DNA of 64,000 bases from Martinezella miluonensis (GCF_900094545.1 NZ_FMAH01000017.1:1-64000); one strand, 5' to 3'; shown: positions 1-6,845, counted from the first letter of the stretch. Program-made: numbers and translations. The notes: a model not told the origin generated them from the sequence alone.

Positions 1-2
1 GT

Positions 3-104
3 CTCATCCGGGTCCAATGCCAGTGCCTGATGGCCGCAGCCGCCCAGAACATCAAGAAGATCGCAATGGCCCTCACCAAGGCCAGCCAACCGAGCCCCGC
101 ATAA
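3..104 (+). pseudogene. C-terminal end of an IS1182-type transposase (cut by window edge)
   Basis: The third frame is open from the window edge to a TAA at 102-104 and ends in CQCLMAAAAQNIKKIA, followed by a short basic and Ser/Pro-rich tail. This is the kind of C-terminal end seen in IS1182-family DDE transposases. Only 33 residues are inside the window, so whether the copy is intact cannot be judged. The overlapping longer reading frame from 17 is out of frame with this match and has no recognisable domain. The family assignment rests on a short stretch and is moderate. Confidence 0.55.
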
Positions 105-207
105 GCAGAGGGAATCTGAACGGCCCGTTCAAAACATCCAGTCAACCTCGAAACTCAACACAAAATAAAACCCCGCCAAAAAATGACGGGGTTTGTCAGC
201 GGTCTGA
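105..207 (+). mobile_element. Probable right end of the IS1182-type element
   Basis: Non-coding stretch between the transposase stop and the downstream host sequence. It holds a hairpin at 168-194 (AAACCCCG pairing with CGGGGTTT) and then a TTTGTCAGC-type sequence at 192-207 that looks like an IS1182-type terminal end. The true boundary cannot be fixed without the left end. Confidence 0.35.
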
Positions 208-236
208 GCGGCGCCCGATTGGGCGCCGCTTCTTTT
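208..236 (+). terminator. Rho-independent terminator, rightward
   Basis: A perfect 9-bp stem (GCGGCGCCC at 208-216, GGGCGCCGC at 221-229) closes a GATT loop and is followed by TTCTTTTT. The T-run lies on the + strand, so it would stop transcription leaving the transposase. It is not the terminator of the leftward hsp20 gene. Confidence 0.7.
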
Positions 237-313
237 TGATCTTGGGAGGATCAAGGACATGGCGGCTTAAGTCCGCCAGCCCGGGCATGACGGTCGAAGA
301 CCGTCAGCCAGTC

Positions 314-778
314 TTAGTTGATATGAGCCTCGATGGCCTTCGGGGTTTCCACCTGCTCAGCCGCGATGGAGATACGACGGGGCTTCATGGCTTCCGGAAT
401 GTTGCGCAACAGATCGATGTGCAGCAAACCATTTTTCAGCGAAGCCGCCTGGACCTCGACATGATCGGCGAGCTGGAAGCGGCGCTCGAAGGCGCGCTTG
501 GCGATGCCGCGATAAAGATATTCGCTGACTTCAGCCGGCTCTTCGCTCTTTTCGCCCTTGACCTGCAGGACATGGGCATGGGCCTCGATGCTCAGTTCCT
601 TTTCATCGAAACCGGCAACGGCCATGGTGATGCGATAGGTATTCTCACCGGTGCGCTCGATGTTGTAGGGCGGATAGGTCTGAGCCTGATCCGGCTGCGC
701 AAGACTGTCGAGCATGGTGAAGAGACGGTCGAAACCGACGGTGGACCGGTAAAGGGGAGAGAAGTCTACGTGACGCAT
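314..778 (-). CDS. Small heat-shock protein, Hsp20/IbpA family
   Basis: A 154-residue protein beginning [18 protein letters not shown], the usual N-terminus of rhizobial class-A small heat-shock proteins. The alpha-crystallin domain spans about residues 35-130 ([52 protein letters not shown]). It acts as an ATP-independent holdase keeping unfolding proteins soluble, as oligomers in the cytoplasm. I start at 778, not at the upstream in-frame ATG at 832, because AGGAGGA lies just before 778 and the family starts MRHVDF. The 18 extra residues of the longer frame would come from the leader. A sigma-32-like promoter and a ROSE-like leader precede it, so heat control at both transcription and translation is likely. 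Confidence 0.93.
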   Translation of the reverse strand: MRHVDFSPLYRSTVGFDRLFTMLDSLAQPDQAQTYPPYNIERTGENTYRITMAVAGFDEKELSIEAHAHVLQVKGEKSEEPAEVSEYLYRGIAKRAFERRFQLADHVEVQAASLKNGLLHIDLLRNIPEAMKPRRISIAAEQVETPKAIEAHIN

Positions 779-880
779 GGAGTCCTCCTGTGAGCGACAA
801 TTGCGATTTCTATTTTTGTCCCATGACCCCACTCCTGGCGGCCTCGGGACGGTTCCGCGAGCCCGTTTGGCACCCGCAGA
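779..880 (-). promoter_or_regulatory. ROSE-like RNA thermometer in the hsp20 5' leader
   Basis: The promoter at 885-913 predicts a leader of about 100 nt. Its 3' end (798 to 782, read leftward) folds as GUCGCUC-ACAG-GAGGAC, pairing the ribosome-binding site with a UCGCU segment and leaving a G opposite the Shine-Dalgarno. That matches the U(U/C)GCU signature of ROSE thermometers known from rhizobial hsp20 genes. Further upstream the leader can form a CUCG/CGAG hairpin and a short GUC/GAC hairpin, giving the multi-hairpin layout of ROSE. The fold was drawn by eye. Confidence 0.7.
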
Positions 881-884
881 GAGG

Positions 885-913
885 AGATGGGGATCGTTTT
901 TCGGGAGTTCAAG
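885..913 (-). promoter_or_regulatory. Sigma-32 (RpoH)-type promoter for hsp20
   Basis: Read leftward: CTTGAA (913-908), a 15-nt spacer, then CCCCATCT (892-885). This fits the known RpoH consensus CTTGAAA-N11-16-CCCCATnT almost exactly. It lies about 105 bp before the hsp20 start and points towards it. Confidence 0.8.
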
Positions 914-1021
914 CCCCCTGTGCCACCGCTCGCATTTTGCGGAAAAGCACTGCGTGAACCGCAGATGAACGGGCGGTTCGGAACCGGTTCAGGCTGGCAA
1001 GCCTACCAATAAATCATCGGA

Positions 1022-1118
1022 ACACCATCGTCCGATGACTGAAGTGTATCGTCCCTTCTTCTTCAGTCTTGCTCGGCCGGCGAAGCGGATCTCTCTATCC
1101 CGCGAGCCGGCCTTTTTC
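1022..1118 (+). ncRNA. Candidate small RNA with two hairpins and a strong terminator
   Basis: Between two leftward genes the + strand carries a first hairpin (GACTGAAG 1037-1044 with CTTCAGTC 1061-1068) with a 16-nt pyrimidine-rich loop. It is followed by a long terminator hairpin: GGCCGGC 1075-1081 with GCCGGCC 1106-1112, an inner GCGGAT/ATCCCGC stem and a CTCTCT loop. TTTTT follows at 1113-1117. No rightward gene lies upstream for this terminator to serve, so an independent transcript is the simplest reading. The 5' end is uncertain; no convincing -35/-10 pair was found. Family unknown. Confidence 0.5.
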
Positions 1119-1137
1119 TTTCCAGCCGCCCAAGCAG

Positions 1138-1178
1138 TTCCAGGAAGAGTGCAACGCGGCTTTCCGTCCGGAATTGCG
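1138..1178. repeat. Partial RIME-type palindromic repeat
   Basis: One palindrome of the two-palindrome element found in full at 4662 and 11378: AGTTCCAGGAAG paired with CTTTCCGTCCGGAATTG. The second palindrome is missing. It lies just downstream of the sRNA candidate terminator and before the stop of the DUF2000 gene. Confidence 0.65.
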
Positions 1179-1191
1179 TCAAAGCGGACAA

Positions 1192-1608
1192 CTACCGCAA
1201 CAGCTTCAGCGAGCCCGTCAGCGACTTCACCCATTTCGATGGACCCGCTATTCCCAGACCGTCGATCACTTCCGCCGCGAGGTCGCGATCGGGAAACGTT
1301 GCCTCGTACTCCCTGTAGTCGTGCAGCGAGCGTGCGAAAGCCGGAAACGCGACGACGGCCCGTTCGCCCTGTTGCGGCAATGCCTTCAGCAGCAGCGACC
1401 GGATGGTATCGGCATCCGCCTGCAGCATCGGAACCGGCATGTTCGAACTGATGTCGATGGCCCGAACCTCCCTATCTGTCAGTTGCCGCGCTGCGAGCGC
1501 GGGAAATCGCGCGCCTAACCCGATCGCGATGGCGCCGGCGGTATTGGCGATCAGCCCAAGCGGCAGATCCGGATTGATGACGATGGCGAGACGGATATCA
1601 GGAAGCAT
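1192..1608 (-). CDS. DUF2000 family protein
   Basis: A 138-residue protein beginning MLPDIRLAIVINPDLPLGL and ending in KSLTGSLKLLR. The opening (I-V-x-x-P-D-L-P-L-G-L-x-A-N-T), the central MPVPMLQAD and the C-terminal TGSL...LLR are the typical blocks of DUF2000, a small cytoplasmic family of unknown function related in fold to peptidyl-tRNA hydrolase II. The reading frame stays open upstream to 2271, but that part is antisense to the regulator at 1741, and the family begins at this methionine. It is divergently transcribed from the AsnC-type regulator with a 132-bp shared region holding two inverted repeats, which suggests that regulator controls it. Confidence 0.85.
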   Translation of the reverse strand: MLPDIRLAIVINPDLPLGLIANTAGAIAIGLGARFPALAARQLTDREVRAIDISSNMPVPMLQADADTIRSLLLKALPQQGERAVVAFPAFARSLHDYREYEATFPDRDLAAEVIDGLGIAGPSKWVKSLTGSLKLLR

Positions 1609-1665
1609 GGGAACCCTGTTTTTGGTGTCGATGTTCTCAAGAAGAATATCCCCAACACTACGGAG

Positions 1666-1714
1666 AATCCTACCTTTTATTGCCAGGATTTGACTATATA
1701 TGGTAGAATCTACC
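1666..1714. promoter_or_regulatory. Two inverted repeats in the DUF2000/AsnC divergent region
   Basis: 1666-1671 AATCCT pairs with AGGATT at 1685-1690, and 1702-1714 is a perfect 13-bp dyad, GGTAGA-A-TCTACC. Dyads of this size between an AsnC-type regulator and a divergent gene are typical operators, here probably for autoregulation and control of the DUF2000 gene. The regulator-site link is inferred from position only. Confidence 0.5.
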
Positions 1715-1740
1715 CATATTGACCCATATCGAGGCCACAT

Positions 1741-2220
1741 ATGCCCTTTCCACTTGAACCGATGGACCTGCGAATCCTCGGAGCGCTCCAGAAAGACGGA
1801 CGCCTGACAAACCAAGCGCTTTCGTCCGAAGTCGGGCTCTCGACCTCTCCATGCTGGCGACGCGTGCGCCAACTGGAAGAAACCGGAGTCATTCAGGGCT
1901 ATACGGCGACCCTCGACAGGCGCCAGATCGGCCTCGGCGTGCTTGCTTTCATCAGGGTGAAGATCGACAGCCATAGCGAGGCCGAAGCCGAAGAATTTTC
2001 GCGCGACGTCCTGAAGCTGAGCGAAGTCGTGGCATGCTACAGCATTGCCGGGGATGCGGATTTCCTGCTGCAGGTCGTTGCCGCGGACCTCGATAGCTAT
2101 GCGGATTTCGCCATGGCAGTTGTTCGCCGCTTGCCGCGCATCAAGGAGATGCAGACGACTTTCGTGCTCAAGGAAATCAAGCCCTTCAAGGGCTTTCCGC
2201 TGGATGTTGGCCGGCGATAG
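1741..2220 (+). CDS. Lrp/AsnC family transcriptional regulator
   Basis: A 159-residue protein. Residues about 1-60 form the AsnC-type winged HTH (MDLRILGALQKDGRLTNQALSSEVGLSTSPCWRRVRQLEETGVI). Residues about 70-150 form the RAM/Lrp ligand-binding and oligomerisation domain (LGVLAFIRVKIDS, VVACYSIAGDADFLLQVVA, RLPRIKEMQTTFVLKEIK). Such proteins form octamer-like assemblies and usually respond to an amino acid; the ligand here cannot be read from the sequence. It is divergent from the DUF2000 gene, its likely target, with dyads in between. Confidence 0.92.
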   Translation: MPFPLEPMDLRILGALQKDGRLTNQALSSEVGLSTSPCWRRVRQLEETGVIQGYTATLDRRQIGLGVLAFIRVKIDSHSEAEAEEFSRDVLKLSEVVACYSIAGDADFLLQVVAADLDSYADFAMAVVRRLPRIKEMQTTFVLKEIKPFKGFPLDVGRR

Positions 2221-2441
2221 TAACAGAAGGCGTGGAATGCCGGATGCCGCACGAAGGTGGTCGCTCGTCATGCCGACAAAGCGACAAACCTATTGCAATT
2301 CCTCCATCCGATTGCAAAGTCTACCGTAAATTGCTCCCTTTACGAGCGAAACCTGGCTGCGGTGCATGTCCCGACAGCCCTTTACGTTTGGATCGAAGCC
2401 ATCCTATTCTACGAATAGTGGCAGCCCACCCGGGGTATTGA
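2221..2441. promoter_or_regulatory. Leader region of the MloK1-type channel gene with TTGCAAT inverted repeat
   Basis: Non-coding. It holds TTGCAAT (2293-2299) facing ATTGCAA (2311-2317) with an 11-bp gap. A related stretch, ACAAACC followed by ATTTGCAATTCC, recurs at about 3559-3578 before the hydrolase gene. No clear ribosome-binding site precedes the channel ATG. Confidence 0.3.
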
Positions 2442-3509
2442 ATGTCGGCCTTCCGTTTCTCGAAGATTTCCGCATCGCTGAACGCGCTGCTCGCTGCAAT
2501 CGGCCTGTTGACAGTGGCTGCACTGACGACGCCGTACATAACCGGACAGACCAGGCTCATCCTGGAAGTCCTGCTCGTCAGCATTTGGGCTGCTTACGTT
2601 CTGCAATTGATCGAGACGCTGATCATGCAGCGGACGAGAGGCGTTCGCGGCCATGCACTGGAAATCGCCGTCGACGTCCTTGCCGTTTTGATTCCCATGG
2701 CCGCATTCTTTTTCATACGCGGGCGCGATCAAAGCCTCTATTGTGCCATCTGGCTGCTGAAGCCGCTGCGCGGCTCAACCTTCTTCAGGCTGCTGGGCAG
2801 GGTTCTGACCAAGGAAGCGCGCAACCTGATCGGCGTCACTTCCATTTTCGGCATTGTTCTGTTCGGCGCAGCGCTCGCAGCCTATATCATCGAGCGCGAC
2901 GTCCAGCCTGACAAGTTCGGCAGCATTCCGCTGGCGATGTGGTGGGCGGTAGTGACGCTGTCGACCACCGGCTACGGCGACGAGATTCCGCAAAGTTTCG
3001 CCGGTCGCGTCCTTGCCGGGCTGGTCATGATGAGCGGAATCGGCATCTTTGCGCTGTGGGCCGGTATCCTCGCCACCGGCTTCTACGAAGAAGTTCGTCG
3101 CCAGGATTTCGTGCGCAATTGGCAGCTGGTTGCGGCGGTGCCGCTGTTCCAGAAGCTTGGTTCGGCCGCACTCATCGAGATCGTGCGAGCGTTGAGACCC
3201 CGTGTCGTGCCGGCGGGCGGCATAATCTGCCGCAAGGGCGAGACCGGCGACCAGATGTTCTTCATCGTCGAGGGCCGCGTCAGCGTCGCCACACCGAACC
3301 CTGTGGAACTTGGCACCGGCAGCTTCTTCGGCGAAATGGCACTGATCAGCGGCGAACCTCGCTCGGCGACCGTCAGCGCCGCAACTGAGGTCTCGCTGCT
3401 ATCGCTCTATTCCTCGGATTTCCAGATGCTGTCGAGTAGCAGCCCGGAGATTGCCGACATCATCCGCCAAACCGCACTCGAACGACGCGGTGCGACACCG
3501 AAGACCTGA
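2442..3509 (+). CDS. Cyclic-nucleotide-gated potassium channel, MloK1 type
   Basis: A 355-residue protein, the same length as MlotiK1 (MloK1) of Mesorhizobium loti. Residues 1-120 form a voltage-sensor-like S1-S4 region, about 130-215 the pore domain with the selectivity filter TTGYGD at 175-180, and about 225-350 a cyclic-nucleotide-binding domain. That domain has the phosphate-binding cassette FFGEMALISGEPRSAT, whose arginine is residue 307, and a C-terminal arginine at 348. Both positions match the cAMP-contacting arginines reported for MloK1. As in MloK1 there is almost no C-linker between pore and binding domain. It should conduct K+ across the inner membrane when cAMP binds. Its physiological role is unknown. 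It stands alone, 126 bp before a hydrolase gene. Confidence 0.93.
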   Translation: MSAFRFSKISASLNALLAAIGLLTVAALTTPYITGQTRLILEVLLVSIWAAYVLQLIETLIMQRTRGVRGHALEIAVDVLAVLIPMAAFFFIRGRDQSLYCAIWLLKPLRGSTFFRLLGRVLTKEARNLIGVTSIFGIVLFGAALAAYIIERDVQPDKFGSIPLAMWWAVVTLSTTGYGDEIPQSFAGRVLAGLVMMSGIGIFALWAGILATGFYEEVRRQDFVRNWQLVAAVPLFQKLGSAALIEIVRALRPRVVPAGGIICRKGETGDQMFFIVEGRVSVATPNPVELGTGSFFGEMALISGEPRSATVSAATEVSLLSLYSSDFQMLSSSSPEIADIIRQTALERRGATPKT

Positions 3510-3635
3510 TGCAGACGGAGAATATCGGCACAGGGTATGCGTGCCGCAGGGACCGCCAACAAACCATTTGCAATTCCCCCAAGCTGCGCTATCCCCTTGA
3601 GAAGGACCATTCCGTCAGCGAGGCACGACACCGTC

Positions 3636-4610
3636 ATGGATTCGATCCTCTACTCCACAGCAGACAATCCGGTGCCGGAGAACCGCACCGAGGGGTTCTT
3701 CGAGAGCTTCGACGGGCGCAAGTTGCGCTACGCCATCTTCCGTTGCGAGCAGCCGGTTGCCAAGGGAACCGTCGTGCTTCTGCAGGGCCGCAACGAGTTC
3801 ATGGAGAAATATTTCGAGACGATCCGCGACCTCACGGCCAAAGGTCTTTGGGTCGCGACCTTCGATCTTCGCGGCCAAGGCGGATCGGAGCGGCTGTTGA
3901 AGGATCCGTTGCGCGGCCATGTCCGCCGGTTTTCGGATTACGAACGCGACCTGACGGCTTTCCTCGACAAGATCGTCCTGCCGGACACGCGCCTGCCGTT
4001 CTTTCTCCTTGCGCATTCGACCGGCGCTTTGATTGCCATGTCCGCCGCACCGCGACTCGGGAGCCGCATTGAACGCATGGTGCTGTCGGCGCCCTTTATC
4101 GGCCTGATGGGTCACGGCGCCTCCCCCAACCTCATCCGCTTTCTCTCCAGTGCGGTCAGCAATGTCGGGCTTGGCCGGATGCAGTTCAGCAAGAAATTCA
4201 AGGAGAGGCCATTCGCCGAGAACCCGCTGACGACGGACGAGCAACGCTACCGGCGCAACATCGGCATTGGCACGACCCATCCGCAACTCTGCCTGGGACC
4301 ACCGACGGCACGCTGGCTGTCGCAGGCATTCCGGACAATCGAGCGCGTCAACAGGCCCGAACACCTGTTCTCAATCCCCATTCCGACCATTCTGATTGCG
4401 CCGACGCGAGACGGCGTCGTGCCCTATATCGATCAGGAGCGGCTGGCGCGTTATTTCCGGGCCGCGCAACTCGTGCCCATTCACGGCGCCAAGCATGAAA
4501 TCCTGCAGGAGCGGGATATCTATCGCAACCAGGCCCTCGCCGCCATCCACGCCTTCATTCCCGGCAGCGATGCGGTGGCGAATGCTTACGAAGTGGAAGC
4601 CGGGGCTTAA
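3636..4610 (+). CDS. Alpha/beta hydrolase, lysophospholipase/monoacylglycerol lipase type
   Basis: A 324-residue cytoplasmic protein with the alpha/beta hydrolase order: oxyanion region VLLQGRNEFMEKY, DLRGQGGS, nucleophile elbow AHSTG (serine in place of the GHSMG pattern), a late acid in TRDGVVPY and a catalytic histidine in GAKHEIL. This is the serine aminopeptidase S33/PldB-like (COG2267) layout, so acylglycerol or lysophospholipid esters are plausible substrates. I start at 3636 because the upstream 33 codons lack domain content and family members begin shortly before the ENRTEGFFESFDG stretch. A hairpin overlaps its stop codon. It converges on the hisN-like gene. Confidence 0.85.
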   Translation: MDSILYSTADNPVPENRTEGFFESFDGRKLRYAIFRCEQPVAKGTVVLLQGRNEFMEKYFETIRDLTAKGLWVATFDLRGQGGSERLLKDPLRGHVRRFSDYERDLTAFLDKIVLPDTRLPFFLLAHSTGALIAMSAAPRLGSRIERMVLSAPFIGLMGHGASPNLIRFLSSAVSNVGLGRMQFSKKFKERPFAENPLTTDEQRYRRNIGIGTTHPQLCLGPPTARWLSQAFRTIERVNRPEHLFSIPIPTILIAPTRDGVVPYIDQERLARYFRAAQLVPIHGAKHEILQERDIYRNQALAAIHAFIPGSDAVANAYEVEAGA

Positions 4611-4635
4611 GCGATCCGTTTTTCACGGATCGCTT
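4609..4635. terminator. Hairpin at the end of the alpha/beta hydrolase gene
   Basis: Perfect 11-bp stem AAGCGATCCGT/ACGGATCGCTT with a TTTTC loop, starting inside the stop codon. No T-run follows, so it may stop transcription weakly or protect the mRNA 3' end. Confidence 0.5.
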
Positions 4636-4661
4636 GGCAAACTGTCGGCAGCCTCAGGCCT

Positions 4662-4766
4662 TAGAGTAATTCCAGGAAAAGCGCGCAGCGGTTTTCCGTC
4701 CGGAATTGCGTAAAAACAATAAGTTAGAGCGGCTCTCAGATTCCGTGAAAAACTGAACCGCTCTAG
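4662..4766. repeat. RIME-type intergenic repeat, full copy
   Basis: A 105-bp element made of two palindromes: AATTCCAGGAAAA facing TTTTCCGTCCGGAATT, then GAGCGGCTC facing the terminal ACCGCTCTAG. It is nearly identical (two differences seen) to the copy at 11378-11482. This is the layout of RIME1 elements described in Rhizobium and Sinorhizobium. Its outer CTCTAG end supplies the TAG stop of the hisN-like gene. Confidence 0.85.
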
Positions 4767-5572
4767 CGAGACAGGATGGCGCGAGCTTGCTCATAAACAG
4801 CACGGCTGCCTGCTGCGATGATCGATCCGCCCATCTCCGGACGGCCGCCATCCCAAGTGGTGATGATGCCGCCGGCCTGTTCGATAACCGGGATGATACC
4901 GCCGACATCATAGGGTTTCAGCGAATTCTCGACAACGAGATCGACATGACCGGCCGCAAGCAGCGCATAGGCATAGCAATCCGTGCCATAGCGAAAGAGC
5001 CGAACCTGGCTCTCGATTTCGCGATATCTGGCAAGTTCTTCGCCGACGAAGAGATGGGGCGACGTTGTAAAGAGAATGGCGTTTGACAGGCTGCCGCAAT
5101 CGCGGACCTGCAACCGTCTTTCCCCATCCGGGCCCGAATAGGTGGAACCATTGCCATCGGCGAAATAACGCTCGCCGGTAAAGGGCTGGTCGATCATGCC
5201 CATGATAGCACGGCCGTTCTTCTGCAGGCCGATCAGCGTTCCCCATACCGGGACACCGGAAATGAAGGCGCGCGTGCCGTCAATCGGATCGATCACCCAG
5301 ACATGCTCGCGATCGAGACCGACGCTGCCATGTTCTTCACCCAGAATGCCGTGATCGGGAAACTCGGCCTCGATCAGGGACCGAATCGCCACTTCGGCGG
5401 CGCGATCTCCTTCCGTCACCGGATCGAAGCCCTTGGCTTCCTTGTTGACCACATCGATGCCGGCTCGGAAGCGCGGCAGGGTTTCGGCCTTGGCCGCTTC
5501 GGCCAGGCGGTAGAAGAACGAGCGATCGGGAAGCATGGTCAATCCGGGTAAGTGACGGGATGGCGAAGTCAT
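4763..5572 (-). CDS. hisN: Inositol monophosphatase family protein, histidinol-phosphatase HisN type
   Basis: A 269-residue Mg-dependent phosphatase with all family motifs: DPVTEGDRAAE (metal-site start), GILGEEHG, DPIDGTRAF (metal ligands) and YDVGGIIPVIEQAGG. In rhizobia this orthologue next to an N-formylglutamate amidohydrolase and cpdR is usually annotated as histidinol-phosphatase, which would give the penultimate histidine step; inositol-phosphate or other sugar-phosphate activity is also possible. The start may be 5572 or the ATG at 5536 (MLPDRSFF); neither has a strong ribosome-binding site. The stop codon lies in the RIME repeat. It is divergent from the MmgR-like sRNA, which explains why that RNA motif carries the name suhB in Rfam. 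Confidence 0.85.
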   Translation of the reverse strand: MTSPSRHLPGLTMLPDRSFFYRLAEAAKAETLPRFRAGIDVVNKEAKGFDPVTEGDRAAEVAIRSLIEAEFPDHGILGEEHGSVGLDREHVWVIDPIDGTRAFISGVPVWGTLIGLQKNGRAIMGMIDQPFTGERYFADGNGSTYSGPDGERRLQVRDCGSLSNAILFTTSPHLFVGEELARYREIESQVRLFRYGTDCYAYALLAAGHVDLVVENSLKPYDVGGIIPVIEQAGGIITTWDGGRPEMGGSIIAAGSRAVYEQARAILSR

Positions 5573-5657
5573 AGCGCATATGGATCATGAAGCAAACCGG
5601 ATGATGACGCCATAGGCGGAATGCCTGCCGATCGGGCAGAATTTTCCAATCTGCCTA

Positions 5658-5680
5658 AATATTTTGCACTGCAAAATATT
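5658..5680. promoter_or_regulatory. Perfect 23-bp palindrome abutting the sRNA promoter
   Basis: AATATTTTGCA and TGCAAAATATT face each other around a single central C, one base before the CTTGAC -35 box. The core TTTTGCA-N-TGCAAAA is a symmetrical operator of the size bound by a dimeric regulator. A PhaR/AniA-type site is one possibility, since MmgR has been linked to polyhydroxybutyrate storage, but that assignment is inference. Confidence 0.7.
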
Positions 5681-5681
5681 G

Positions 5682-5711
5682 CTTGACATTTGTGCATTGC
5701 AGCATCATCAT
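5682..5711 (+). promoter_or_regulatory. Sigma-70-type promoter of the MmgR-like sRNA
   Basis: CTTGAC at 5682-5687 is the rhizobial -35 consensus. A CATCAT -10 at 5706-5711 (four of six to CTATAT) follows with an 18-bp spacer. It places the start of transcription at about 5718, exactly where the first RNA hairpin begins. Confidence 0.65.
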
Positions 5712-5717
5712 CCAGCT

Positions 5718-5795
5718 ACAGTCTTCTGACTGTAAATGCCCTTCCTGGGTGTTTCCTCCCTAGACTTAACCGCGCCACGAGCGCGGTTCTTTTTG
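5718..5795 (+). ncRNA. mmgR: MmgR-like trans-acting small RNA (alpha-r8 / suhB motif)
   Basis: A transcript of about 77 nt with three stems: ACAGTC/GACTGT closing TTCT at the 5' end, a small CCC/GGG hairpin, and a terminator AACCGCGC/GCGCGGTT with loop CACGA followed by CTTTTT. Between the second hairpin and the terminator lies the unpaired TTTCCTCCCT, the core I recall as strongly conserved in the alpha-r8 family, to which S. meliloti MmgR belongs. CCTCCC is complementary to Shine-Dalgarno sequences, so it probably represses translation with Hfq. MmgR is reported to be nitrogen-responsive and to limit polyhydroxybutyrate storage. Placement beside an inositol-phosphatase (suhB-like) gene supports the assignment. 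Confidence 0.82.
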
Positions 5796-5927
5796 TCGGG
5801 ATATCCCGAGAAACCAGGCGCCAAGCCGCAAGGACCGACACCGCCGGCCAGCCGCCTCCCTGATATCGATTGGATTGCTTGCCCGGCGAAACACGCACCG
5901 GAAGATCAGAAGCAAATAGGGGCGTTT

Positions 5928-6845
5928 CTATTCCGCAGCCAACGCCGGGTCGCCGGTGTAGGATTCCACATGCTCGGCAATGCGCTTCATGAAAAGCGTG
6001 ATGGCGGATGCGACCTGGTCGAAATCCGGGCGCTTCTCCAGCGTCGTCTCATCGACATAGAGAGCGCGATTGACCTCGATCTGCAGGGCGTGAAGCCCGC
6101 GAGAAGGACGGCCGTAATGCTCGGTGATGAAGCCCCCTGCATAGGGCTTGTTGCGCACGGCGTTGAAACCGAGTTCCTCAAGGATCTGCATGGCGGCGCG
6201 GGATAGCTCCGCCGAGGCGCTGGTGCCGTAGCGATCACCGAGAATGAAATCCGGACGCATATTGCTGCCGGCGATGCGAATATTGCCGGGCATGGAATGG
6301 CAATCCACAAGAACGCCGAAACCGAATTTTACATGGGTGCGCGCAATCAGCCGCCGGAGGGTGGCGTGATAGGGCTTGTATATCGTGTCGATCCGCCTCA
6401 GGGCATCCTCGACCGGGACGCGGCGCGCATAGATCTCCATATTTTCTGCGACGATTCGCGGGATGGTCCCGAGGCCGCCGGCGACCCTTAGCGAATTGAT
6501 ATTGGCATAGGATGGCAACGCGCCGTCGAACATGCGCGGATCGAGCTCATAGGGCTCGCGATTCACGTCGATATAGGCGCGCGGAAAATTGGCAAACAGC
6601 AGCGGCGCACCAAGGGAACTTGCCGCCGAAAAAAGCTCTTCGACGTAATGATCTTCCGAGCGGCGGATGGCGATGCCCTGCAGGCGGGATTGAGCGATGA
6701 AATCGGGGGGGTAAATGCGCCCGCTATGCGGCGAACTGTAGACAAACGGTATCGTCTGGGAGCCGGGCTCCAATACCTCGAAAATCTCGAAACTACGCAT
6801 TTCCGCGGACATCAACGTCTTTACCATGTCAACAACTTGTCGCAA
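5928..6845 (-). CDS. N-formylglutamate amidohydrolase
   Basis: A protein of up to 305 residues. The family fold is shown by VYSSPHSGRIYPP near the N-terminus (metal-binding His), a RSEDHYVEELF segment, ANFPRAYIDVNREPYELD, VDCHSMPG (metal/catalytic) and the C-terminal GGFITEHYGRP...ALQIEVNRALYVDE. It hydrolyses N-formyl-L-glutamate to glutamate and formate, the last step of one histidine degradation route, but no hut genes are nearby, so the substrate in vivo may differ. Start choices are 6845, ATG 6827 or ATG 6812 (MSAEMRSFEIF); none has a clear ribosome-binding site. Position between the hisN-like gene and cpdR matches the arrangement I recall in other rhizobia. Confidence 0.9.
   Translation of the reverse strand: MRQVVDMVKTLMSAEMRSFEIFEVLEPGSQTIPFVYSSPHSGRIYPPDFIAQSRLQGIAIRRSEDHYVEELFSAASSLGAPLLFANFPRAYIDVNREPYELDPRMFDGALPSYANINSLRVAGGLGTIPRIVAENMEIYARRVPVEDALRRIDTIYKPYHATLRRLIARTHVKFGFGVLVDCHSMPGNIRIAGSNMRPDFILGDRYGTSASAELSRAAMQILEELGFNAVRNKPYAGGFITEHYGRPSRGLHALQIEVNRALYVDETTLEKRPDFDQVASAITLFMKRIAEHVESYTGDPALAAE

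Noticed and set aside
1609..2271. Extension of the leftward DUF2000 reading frame to 2271 (359 residues)
   Set aside because: The extra part is antisense to the AsnC-type regulator, has no domain, and the DUF2000 family starts at the methionine at 1608.
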